Origin: Litoditis marina
Taxonomy: Eukaryota > Nematoda > Chromadorea > Rhabditida > Rhabditidae
Assembly (NCBI GenBank): GCA_964036275.1
Contig: OZ038436.1
Location: forward strand, 1,264,214-1,328,213
DNA: 64,000 bases
Direction of reading: 5' to 3'
This document shows, piece by piece, positions 11,801 through 21,180 of the stretch. How positions within the stretch are numbered: position 1 is the first letter of the stretch; every line of letters begins with the position of its first letter. Position numbers and translations under genes: made by a program. The notes below the pieces were generated by a model. The model ran no database searches. It was not told the DNA's origin and was given only the letters and a program-made list of their open reading frames with translations.

Positions 11801-14451
11801 GGGTCAAAATTCAACACTTACTATTTACCCCCCACTTGGGTCGGCGGGGGGTAGAACTTCAATGGTGGGGGGGGGGGGGGGCGGTTACCGGAAATGTTTA
11901 CTTTTTACCCCCACCCTCAAACTTGTGTACTGCAGGTGATAAATCGAATTATAAACCCCAGGTGGGTCAAACTACAATTCCCCAAACGCAATACAAATTC
12001 AGAAAGGTGGGGGGGGGGGGGGGTAAAAAGTCAATGTTCCCGGAAAACCAACCGACGAGGACTTGTAGTTTGATGAATTTGGAGTTGTAGTTTTGATGGC
12101 GAACACGGCTAAAATCAGAGTACGCGGTGATAACCAACCGACGAGGAACAGGCACGTACATAGGGTTCACGAAACATTGAGTTGTGGTTTGATAGTATTT
12201 TAGTTGTAGTTTGATCGCCTACACAGCGAGCGAAACTTGAGTAAAGAAAACCAACCGACAACATACTGAGTTGATTTCCGTGTTAATATAAACTTATGAA
12301 CAAACGTATATTCTCACGTCTCACGTTTAACCCGAGTTGGATTTCTTCAGGAAGAAGACGGTACCGAGGACGACCTTCCCATGGATTCTGAAGCTCTTCT
12401 CGAAGTCCACGAAGGAAAGACAAAACTGGTTAATATGCCCGCTGTTCCGTGAGTTTCTACTCATTTCATGGTCTTTTCTTTTCATACGTGAACTCATTCA
12501 TATTGCGTTCGACACCTGGCGAATCAGATCACGTATGCTAGAAGATTCCAGCCTCTTCATCTCATCCTGCGTCTCTTGTTCTGCCTCACTATTTCTCGTC
12601 TCTTACTTCCCGGCGAGATGGAGCAGAGAAATAGCGTATGTTTGAGGAAACGCAGGATGGGCTTAAGAGGCCGGGATCTTCTAGCATACGTACTCAGATT
12701 CTCATAGTATGGAGTTATCAAACAACTTGTTATGCTCCCCCTCTGAGACCCGTTCGAAAGAATAACTTGAAAATGTATTCTGGAGCTCCGAGAAAATTGC
12801 AGGAAGATGTAGTTTTATATTGACTTTGTAAGGGGGACCAAAGGTGAGGAGATTCAAATGTATGAACAACAAAATGGTCGAATATCGTTTCTGTAACTGA
12901 AATAACACTTGAATGTTTCAGGATCGTCTTAGATGCGATGAACGAGCTAGCGGAGTTGGCCAAAAAGGATGAGCTGTTCTTCGATCGCGACATTCTTTTC
13001 GGAAACACAATCAGAAACATTATTCATCTCGATGGTTAGTGGAAAGATATCCGAGTGTTTCACGCGTGGACTATAGTCACGATTTTAACAGAGGCGATAG
13101 TGCTTGCAGTATTGGAGTCTATAAAATTGGGTGAAAGAAGATATGCTGCTGCTAACTTTTAATGGAATATTCAAGTGTTTTAAAATTTTCCTACACTCAC
13201 AGAACCTTTTCCATTCAGTAGAACGAAAACACTAGGAACTGGAAAATATTATCCAGTTAGCAGCTCACGTTCAACAATATGTTGCCCATTTTCATCTTGA
13301 AACATGCGGTTAGCAGTAGTTGTTCCATAATCCCGTAATCGAACCAAACCAACTTTATCACCCAAATGTTTCAGAGTCTTCTACAAAAGGGTCAGGACAT
13401 AAAAGAGGCGAGAGAAAAGCAATTGAGTTCACAGAACCCCTTACAACAAGGGTCTATGATGTGAGTTTATACATCCAAATGTTTCGCTGTTTAAGAACAT
13501 TGATATATTGAACAAATAAAAAAAAAGTTTGAGTTTATATAGTTGTGGAAGAATGCCATGGATTTATGTTTCTTGTATGTTTCTTTTTTGGCTGTAATTC
13601 TGATAGCAGTAGATACATTCTACCAGTCTTTCACTTATTCTATTGCTAAAAATATTAGTCAAAGAAATGAAAATCGTTTTTTACATGAAAATCGTGTTCT
13701 CTGCATTTGGAGCTCTTCGGAATTTCTTTTTTCTTTGCATATTTGTCTACAGAAGCGCGAACGAACCGAAGTCAAGATAGTAACCTAGGCTGAATGCATT
13801 GAGTGAAACATGTGAGAGCGAAAACATTTCGAAAACAGACAGAAGAATGGCGCCATACTTGTGAAGATTGTAAAGATGTAAACTAAGTTTGTTCTAATGA
13901 TATATATATAGTTTATTGCGCATACGTATATAGCAACTACAGCATATATTCGAAAACCTATCGCTAAATGAACCGTTAGGGATTGTATGCTGAGAGTACA
14001 ACCTAATTTCTTGCGATTGTTGAGCCGACTACAAAATACAAAAGTCTTCAATACTCTGCTATTGTTCACGCCATCCTCCTTAGTACAAACTAACAAAAGT
14101 ACTTTCCCTTAAAGTCCTTGAAGTGCCAAGAAACTTGTATTTTGAAACTAATAAGTAGTGATCGTATTTCACTCTGCCACCCAAACCACTGAGTCGTATT
14201 AGTACGTTAAAAGTGTATGTTCCGTTTCAGAGAACTGTCTAACTATATGAGTGTGAATGAGTTATGCTCTAATCATACTACGGTTATCGTGCATACTGAT
14301 ACGAGTCCCAGAAAATACCACTCTAAAACCACTAGATCGTGAAGTACTCTACCCTAACGTTCTTATATACTGTTGTTTTCAGAGAACTTCTTTGGACTTC
14401 GTGGACCAGGCCTTTAAACACACGGAGCCAAAGAGCCATCCAGACGAGTAA
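5823..14451 (+). CDS. Unrecognised lysine-rich, probably nuclear protein (13 exons, 396 aa)
   Basis: I do not recognise this family. Thirteen exons join in one open frame with matching phases: 5823-5843, 6520-6561, 6690-6823, 7431-7505, 7800-7924, 8295-8422, 9025-9120, 9509-9571, 10095-10235, 12351-12448, 12922-13034, 13375-13460, 14383-14451 (1,191 nt with stop). Residues 1-200 are Lys/Ser/Gln-rich and disordered-looking, with basic clusters (KRKPK, KKNAKRK, RKKRKLR) typical of nuclear localisation or nucleic-acid binding. The middle carries a Thr/Pro stretch and then an acidic run (EEDGTEDD). Residues about 308-345 form the most globular part, a likely helix (MNELAELAKKDELFF) followed by DILFGNTIRNIIHL. 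The start was chosen as the first ATG after an acceptor-like leader. No signal peptide or membrane segment is seen. Intron 9 carries repeated copies of the exon 9 donor and a long G/C-tract foldback. The gene model is solid; the function is unknown. Confidence 0.75.
6285..6465. mobile_element. GAGTACGTATGC MITE, copy 1 (intron 1)
   Basis: The termini GAGTACGTATGC and GCATACGTACTC are inverted, and the arms are imperfectly complementary over most of the length, including GAGACGCAGAATGGGATGAA on the right. It lies in intron 1 of the 396-residue gene. A related copy is at 12,522-12,697, and a fragment resembling the arm lies near 57,780-57,830. Confidence 0.75.
8607..8641. repeat. Perfect 14-bp hairpin in intron 6
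   Basis: TTATTGTTATATCA at 8,607-8,620 is exactly inverted at 8,628-8,641, with a 7-base loop. It is too short for a typical microRNA precursor and A/T-rich, so it is recorded only as a hairpin. Confidence 0.5.
8903..8950. mobile_element. Half copy of the 115 bp GGACGATTATG MITE
   Basis: The stretch from AAAGGACTGAACCGTTGCGA to the terminus CACATAATCGTACTTCTTCAA matches the right half of the 115 bp element (complete copies at 25,688, 43,708, 45,916, 50,952 and 60,635). The left half is missing. Confidence 0.6.
10303..12041. repeat. G/C-homopolymer foldback in intron 9 of the 396-residue gene
   Basis: Long runs of G or C (up to about 16) alternate with unique-looking sequence. Two nested inversions are visible. 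About 10,303-10,378 pairs with about 11,040-11,104. About 10,688-11,030 pairs with about 11,770-12,041, including the shared motif ATTTGTATTGCGTTTGGGGA and its complement. The sequence around 10,388-10,412 (TCTTCAGACTTTTTGTGCGA) is inverted at about 11,746-11,768. The centre (11,100-11,600) contains CG-rich runs such as CGCGCGACGCGCGCACGCGA. There is no open frame of note. It is probably a mobile foldback. Confidence 0.65.
12045..12275. repeat. Three degenerate copies of the exon 9 donor junction
   Basis: The exon 9 end (AAAACCAACCGACGAGGAAC, 10,212-10,235 region) recurs at about 12,045, 12,132 and 12,247. The following intron motif TTGTAGTTTGAT also recurs (10,263, 12,064, 12,185-12,210). 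The copy at 12,132 still has a GGCACGTACAT donor-like end. These are tandem copies of an exon-intron junction lying within the same intron. Confidence 0.75.
12522..12697. mobile_element. GAGTACGTATGC MITE, copy 2 (intron 10)
   Basis: The left arm GAATCAGATCACGTATGCTA is matched in inverted orientation by the right arm TAGCATACGTACTCAGATTC. The inner arms share CATCCTGCGTCTC and its complement. It lies in intron 10 of the 396-residue gene and is the same family as 6,285-6,465. Confidence 0.8.
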
Positions 14452-14764
14452 TGACAGAGTGTGCGAAGAAAACGTAGAAAGAAAACACATATACTTCTGA
14501 ATATAAACATGTCATGCCACATTTGTTTGGACGGAAAGATTCGCACTTTATGTAGCTGTTTTGCAAACATTAATATTTCTCTTAGCAATTTTTGAATGGA
14601 AAAAATCAGCCTGGAATGTTCGTTGGCACGCCTCGAAAGTATCAGAGGGTGTTTTGACTATTTTCTTGTTTTTAAACTCCAAAGTATGAAAATAGAATAA
14701 TTTCTCATGCTCAACATGTATTATACGCGATCCTCGAAACATTTGGTGTGAAATCCGATATGAG

Positions 14765-16096
14765 GATATTTGTTCTAAATAAAGTTCAAACTAACTTTAT
14801 ATTTTATTCATTGTACATTATAGAACCACTCACAGAACTGTTTATATTCTATTTATCAAGGAGAAAGTCGCAGAATCATTGCTGTTTTAATATTAAATCC
14901 GATTTAAATCAACCTAACTTGAATGAATCTTGCACCGCACATGCACGCTGTCCAATGTTACGCCCGTTTGTTATATAAGCTAGGCGATACGATCTTTCGA
15001 TACTCCGTATACATAGTAGCCATTGAAAAAAGTAACTCCAAGTAAATCCTCATAGGTTGATTTATGCGAAGCTAAGAGAGCTGTTTTGACCTACTCTGTT
15101 AAAGTTCAACTTGGTTTCATGTTTTTTCGATTACAAGGCAGTATTTTTCATCTGAAACACACCAATGTATTGTTGAAGTTCAGTTCGGACGGCCATGCAA
15201 CCTGGAGACGGTGAAATATTCATCTAAACACGGTTACTAGTTACTACCAGGTAAGAGGTAATTCAAAAGTAGACTAAGAGAGAGAAACAAATTTTGAACC
15301 AATCCAAAATCATGTTCTTTACGGTTAGATTCAACGGTAACCGCAGTTTGAGATTAGGTTATTTCTAGGTTCACATACTTGAAGAAGGGCGATTATGTGG
15401 ACCGAGGCGTCGGGATTGGTTCACATAATCGTCCTAGGTAGACTGAGAAACGGTAACCATAACTTAGTTTTAACTGATGGAAACTAAAAACAATTGGCCA
15501 ATCCCATTGGATTGAATCGAATCGTTCTGTGGAATAGAGCAATCGTTTTGAATGAGAGTCGTAAAACCTGCAATAAGTATTTTTTCCTTCACATATTTCG
15601 TAACGAATTGATGCAACCTTGACAACACTATACAAGAGAAAGTTGCTCTGACTCTTCCAAGAAGTTATGAGTTACTGAAATCGAACCATTACCGGTTTTC
15701 ACTTATAGTCATCTACGATCAGATGAATGTTTCATTACTTGTTTATATACCTTGCCAATCACTGATTGGTGCTGTAGCGACACGGTTCTTTGAAATACGA
15801 CTACCCAAAACTAGGAAAATATTTTGTATCAAATATTTTTCGTCATTTTCAGTGTCTGTGTATTTGGGAAAACTCGCGAGATACAAACTTTCTCATATCA
15901 TCGAGATAAGAATCATTTCCGTTCAATCGGAAACAACCACGTGGGTTGTTATCACAGGATAAAACCAGTTTTCGGAGATGATTTCCAATTAAAAATAGAA
16001 AAACTTGAGGTCATTGCTATGTTTCTCGTTTGTACTTGACGAACGCAATGACGTAGGTATATTTCCTACTCTTAGAACAATGAGAGAAATACTGTA
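14765..16096. repeat. 1.7 kb duplicated segment, copy 2, first part
   Basis: This is nearly identical to 1-1,336, including both small frames and the 60 bp hairpin at 15,378-15,437. The first ~200 bases are more diverged than the rest. The copy is broken at 16,096/16,097 by the Helitron-like insertion and resumes at 18,168. Confidence 0.85.
14778..14783 (+). terminator. Possible poly(A) signal after the 396-residue gene
   Basis: AATAAA lies about 330 bases after the stop at 14,451. It sits at the very start of the duplicated segment and has a counterpart at about position 12. Use as a cleavage signal is inferred only. Confidence 0.3.
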
Positions 16097-18167
16097 TCGC
16101 GCGCAGCGCGAAGCGCTGTGCGAGATTTGTCTTTGGTCCGGCTAATGCGCGCCTCCGTTTTTTTAGTTTTTCCATAAAAAGGCCGAAATTTGCAAAACAG
16201 AACTTTTACAAACTGGGGAAGTTTCTACAGCATATTTGCAAAGTGTGCCCCAAATTTTATCGAAATCGGTTGAGTTTGAGCCAAGTTATGAAGTTTTCGC
16301 TTCATCAAGAGCGCCAACTTCCGTCGTGTGTGGGTGGGTGGGTGGTGGGTGGGTGGGTGGGTTGTGACAAGGGAAAATTCCCAGTTTAAGGGTTTCTACT
16401 GAATCGATTTCGTTGAAAATTGTGGAAGACATGTGATACCTACTCAAACCCTCGCGGACCAAAAAAAAATTAGGAAAAAATTGTTTTTGTCAAAGTTATA
16501 GACGTTTTCGGAGTGTGTAATCGTGATAAGGGAAAATTCCCAGTTTAAGGGTTTCTACTGAATCGATTTTGTTGAAAATTGTGGAAGACATGTGATACCT
16601 ACTCAAACCCTGGCGGACCAAAAAAAAATGGCAAAAAAAATTGTTTTAATCAAAGTTATAGACATTTTTCGAAAAGTGTCTGCGTCTCTCCATTCAGCAC
16701 GCTCTCTCACTCTCTCTGTCCGGTCGATAACTCAAACTGTACTGTAACGTAGAGAAACAATTACCGATTTGCTTGAAAATTGAAATATGATGCCAACGTG
16801 CAATTTGTTTGAATATGAAGTATTGTATTTCTGACGTCCTTCGGGATTCTGGAGACCAGATGACGTCATTTTTGAAAAGTGCAAAGTTGACGTCACATAT
16901 ATTTTCAAATGATGGTAATATCTTAGAAAGGGTCAACTAACGGTGAAACTCAATCTAAGAGTGACGTATTCTGGGATTCTGGAGACCAGATGACGTCATT
17001 TTTGAAAAGTACAAAGTTGACGTCAGATATATTTTCAAATGGTGAAAATATCTTAAAAATGGTATATTAACGATGAAACTTTGTCTAAATATGACGTATT
17101 CTGGAATTCTGAAGGCCAGATGACGTCAACTTTTAAAAAAATTGACGTGAAATATATTTCCAAATGCTAAAAATATCTAATAAATGGTATATTAACGATG
17201 AAACTTTGTCTAAATATGACGTATTCTGGAATTCTGAAGGCCAGATGACGTCAACTTTTAAAAAAATTGACGTGAAATATATTTTCAAATGCTAAAAATA
17301 TCTAATAAATGGTATATTAACGATGAAACTTTGTCTAAATATCACGTATTCTGGAATTCAGAAGGCCAGATGACGTCAACTTTTGAAAAAATTGACGTGA
17401 AATATATTTTCAAATGCTGAAAATATCTTAAAAATGGTATATTAACGATGAAACTTTGTCTAAATATCACGTATTCTGGGATTCCGAAGGGCAGACGAAG
17501 TAAGTTTTTAGAACTGCAATGTTGACGTCATATTTTTTCGAATGATGGTAATTCTTGACAAGTGGTTCATTGAGAAAACAATTTTATCTGCACCGTACAG
17601 ATCAAACTACATACCTACGGCATGTATACAAAAAGAGAAAAATTCATGAAAAAGTGGGGGCCCAACGACTGTGAGATTTGTCTTCTGCTGTGTGCCCCTT
17701 AGACAGCTACTCTCAAATGGAGCAGCTACTGCTACAAAAACCGAAAAATAATAATATACTCAAGTGTAACTGTTCATCACAAACATACAAAAGTCGTAAA
17801 ATATTTTTCAAACCTGTAAACTAGAATCTACAAATCACAGATGTTAACTCAACGTAGTCCATTGTAAATTTTCTGGTGTTGCGGACAAAGGTTTGTAGTT
17901 TTTTGTCGTTACTTCAACTCTAAGTGCTACGCTTGTCATATTATTCAACAGTTGTTCTCTCTTTCGCAGCTGTGATTTGTAGATTCTAGTTTACAGGTTT
18001 GAAAAATATTTTACGACTTTTGTATGTTTGTGATGAACAGTTACACTTGAGTATATTATTATTTTTCGGTTTTTGTAGCAGTAGCTGCTCCATTTGAGAG
18101 TAGCTGTCTAAGGGGCACACAGCAGAAGACAAATCTCACAGTCGTTGGGCCCCCACTTTTTCATGAA
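16097..18167. mobile_element. Helitron-like composite element, copy 1 (2.07 kb)
   Basis: The element starts TCGCGCGCAGCGCGAAGCGC after an A and ends CATGAA before a T. The uninterrupted copy of the host repeat near 1,345 gives the empty site, so the insertion lies between A and T with no target duplication, as for Helitrons; the 3' end is not the canonical CTRR. Inside are a hairpin-forming GC-rich 5' end, a GGGT-repeat tract (about 16,328-16,362), two copies of an unrelated ~150 bp unit (16,370 and 16,530), five or six 125-130 bp repeats, and a foldback with ~198 bp arms at the 3' end. It has no transposase or helicase. Sister elements are at 37,078-39,056 and 56,425-57,725. Confidence 0.7.
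16840..17520. repeat. Tandem 125-130 bp repeats each with TGACGTCA
   Basis: The palindrome TGACGTCA recurs at 16,861, 16,991, 17,121, 17,246 and 17,371, with a degenerate sixth unit near 17,495. Shared flanks include GTATTCTGG..ATTCTG and AACGATGAAACTTTGTCTAA. The central units (17,090-17,340) are almost identical, which suggests recent amplification. Confidence 0.85.
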
Positions 18168-18168
18168 T
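17642..18168. repeat. Foldback with ~198 bp arms at the 3' end of the Helitron-like element
   Basis: The left arm 17,642-17,840 starts ATTCATGAAAAAGTGGGGGC and is almost perfectly inverted at 17,970-18,168. The ~130 base centre is unique. The same foldback closes the element at 57,200-57,726, and a diverged version closes the one at 38,690-39,055. Confidence 0.85.
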
Positions 18169-18550
18169 CTTCATCTTGAAACACCGACGCAATGGAAAAA
18201 AAATAAATGGGCTGGTAGATGAAACTGGTGATGAGATGGCTGTATTTGAGAACGTTCTATTTTTCTGATGTGTTGACCGTTGAATTCAATGAACTACAAC
18301 ACAAACAGTTTTGCACTATATTCAATTGGTATGGCTGTTGATCTGACGAATGAGTTCACTCTATGTAAACCGAGAACAAAAGATCAAACGTCTGGTAGAT
18401 CAAACGTCGTGTGTCTTATTCGAATGCAGAAATATCTCTGTAAATAATAGTTAGATAGTCATGCATTTCATTTTCTAGAAAGCGAAGTCATGAATTATTT
18501 GGACTGCGTTACGGTACATAAATGCGAAAGTACGCAGTCGTGATTTGCTA
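18168..18550. repeat. 1.7 kb duplicated segment, copy 2, second part
   Basis: This matches about 1,345-1,712. Identity is high from GGTAGATGAAACTGGTG onward, with an extra few bases next to the inserted element. It ends where the GGGCCC TIR element begins at 18,551. Confidence 0.8.
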
Positions 18551-20716
18551 AGACAATGGGGGCCCAGTCGCCGCCCAGTCTGGGCCCAGTCGCCGCCCAC
18601 ATGTGGCCCAGTAGCGGCCAGTCAGCGCGTTAGTAGGCCCAGAGTGGGCGGCGAGTGGGCCAAGACTGGGCGGCGACTGGGCCCAGACTGGGCGGCGACT
18701 GGGCCAAAAAAGTATAAAAAAACTTCCCTGGGCTCAGAAAAACGGAAATAATGAAAGGGTTTGATCCCGTTAAAGCAGGTACAAAAATAGTTGATAAATA
18801 TCATTCATTCATACAACAGAACATCAACAACAACGATATCCGAAAAGATACCAATAATTTCCATTTAAACTTCAAACTAAACTATTGATTATGAACTACT
18901 TCGGTAATCAGGACCTATCTAAACTATTCTGAAAGTTAAATGAGTAGTCACGTGAAGTTTGTCTAATGAGGTATTCTAATCATGCACTTGGTCATTGCAT
19001 GTTTGTCAATTCTTCTGCGTTTGACATGTTTCACGTGACTAAGCAATTGACTAACAGTGTAACAAACTCAAAAAAGGTAACCTATTTTTGATTTCGGGAA
19101 AAAAGGTTACCAAAACCCGGTTTGATATTGAATTCACCATATAGGGGATGGTGGTCAATTACAGCATTATACGGTAAAAATACAAAAAGATCATGAGAAA
19201 CTAACGAAAGACCACGATACTATCACTTCCGTTGAATGAAGTAATAACCAGCATAGGACTCTTCAGAGGTTTCGCTCCTTTCTCCTGCACATCAAATTTC
19301 CAACAAGTTCGGTTCTGCAATCAGTTTTCCGTGGGTAAGAAATGGCTGCATTTATTTGAGTTCGTCATGGGGTGAAAGGGGACGGGGTACGGCAAAAGGC
19401 GAGGGTGAAAGGGGACGGGGGGTACGGCAAAAACAAGCATTGTTTTGTGCAGTTTACGTGTTTACGAACTTTTTTCTCACGTTGTGTACAACAGCTAGAC
19501 CACAGCTCAGAAATTACTTGAATTACCTTATAAATGAAAGCAGTATAAATTATTCACTGTTAGAGATTGTAGAGAACTTCAGAAATGGAAGAGAAGTTTA
19601 AATAAGAAATATGTATCATATTTCGCCCATAATAATCACAGTTTCGAGACATTTGGCGAATACGACATGAATAAATTGATCTGTACTTAAAGTTAATTTG
19701 TAAACATAATAAACGGTATACTTTACAAAACAGGATTTCACTTTAAAACCCAGTTTTTATCTGATCTTGTGATAAAACAGCGAGGAAAAGTTGTTAAGTG
19801 TTGAGATATATATAATATGACGAACTGGAGAAGGATAACTTGTCGAGCGGCGCATTCCAAAGTATTACGGAATAGTAGGCCACACTACTAGTATAAAAAA
19901 GAAAGTGAAAAGAAGAGATAAGAGTGAATAAGAAAACGTTCACTCACCCCTGAGGAACTCAGTAGTAGGTATCAAACGTCTTCTTATTCTTGAATGCATC
20001 TATAGAACTTCCCCGAAGCGTATTTTCTCCGTCATCGAATGAATTCATTATTTTTGACCCTGAAAATTAATTTGTGGAACGACGATATGTGAAATAAACA
20101 AACAATGATAAATGTAGATAGCCAAATTCGGTGTGACATTGGTTCAAACACCTGCGAATCAATTACGGCCAACTACCTGCAACAAACGAAGAAACGGTGG
20201 TGAAGAGAAACGGAACAGTGATAAAACTGGGGATTACGCTCCTACTTTCAGTATTTCAGTCTAGAGGAAGGTTTTTCATGTTATTTGAAACTATCAAATT
20301 TATGCTGTGACCTGTTTGCAAATGAAATACAAAATGCTTCATAGCATACTATGAAATATCAGTGCACACTCAAATTAAGAAATGAACATTTGGGCAGAAC
20401 GGGCTAAAAATGACGTAATGAGGTCGAACTGATTTGATAAAAACATTACGTTCGCAAGAATACTTCAAAATGTTCCATAACATGAAAATATAACAAAAAA
20501 TGTGATATATAATAACTATAAACAAGAAAAACGGACTGAAAATATAAGCTGTAAATTTGAATTTTGACTTTGAGCGGTGCGTCGCGGTCGACCGCGACGC
20601 AGCTTTGGAATGGATGAGCCATCCCCATTAGCGGGCAGGTGGGCCGCGACTGGGCCGGAACTCGCGGCTAGTGGGCCGACCCACCCGAGTGGGCGGCAAC
20701 TGGGCCCCCATTGTCT
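18551..20716. mobile_element. 2.17 kb TIR element with GGGCCCAGTCGCCGCCC ends
   Basis: The left end AGACAATGGGGGCCCAGTCG is inverted at the right end (ACTGGGCCCCCATTGTCT, ending 20,716). Beyond the terminal match both ends consist of short GGGCGGCGACTGGGCC-type repeats (18,555-18,710 and about 20,570-20,716). The interior is A/T-rich with no convincing open frame. No clear target-site duplication is visible. It is probably a non-autonomous DNA transposon inserted at the edge of the duplicated segment, upstream of the FCHo gene. Confidence 0.7.
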
Positions 20717-21170
20717 GAGTGCCGTCGCACCAGAAAGCTCGTGAAAACTTTTTCAAAATTTTCCTATTTCTCGCGAATTATTGAACTTTTCTCCATATTT
20801 TCTACATTTTTAATCACAAAGCGAAGTGTGGAGCTGTTATTCATATGCATGTGCAGTAAGAAAACCTTAAAAAACACAGGTTTTAACGCGGTTTTGCTGA
20901 CTTCACAACTATGGTTCATATTCTCGGGTAGTTTTTGCGGTCGATTCGTGTCTATTTTGTTTATTTCTGTATCAAAATCGAGTTCTCGGCTCTTGTCGAA
21001 AGTAACATAAGAATACTCGGTACCAAAAGTAACACAATTGTTTGTGAAAATGGGGAAAATATAGTTATGCGGGTCCGTCCGGAACTTGTTCTGCAATCTG
21101 TGACATTTTGTTACCTTTGTTGTCGATCGGAATTGGTTTGTTCATTGTTTACATAACTTGTATGTTTCAG
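20717..21170 (+). promoter_or_regulatory. Presumed promoter/leader region of the FCHo gene
   Basis: This 450-base stretch has no gene and runs into an acceptor-like ATGTTTCAG at 21,162-21,170, ten bases before the FCHo ATG. A spliced-leader site there is likely by position. No specific promoter element can be identified. Confidence 0.4.
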
Positions 21171-21180
21171 TGGCCTCAGA

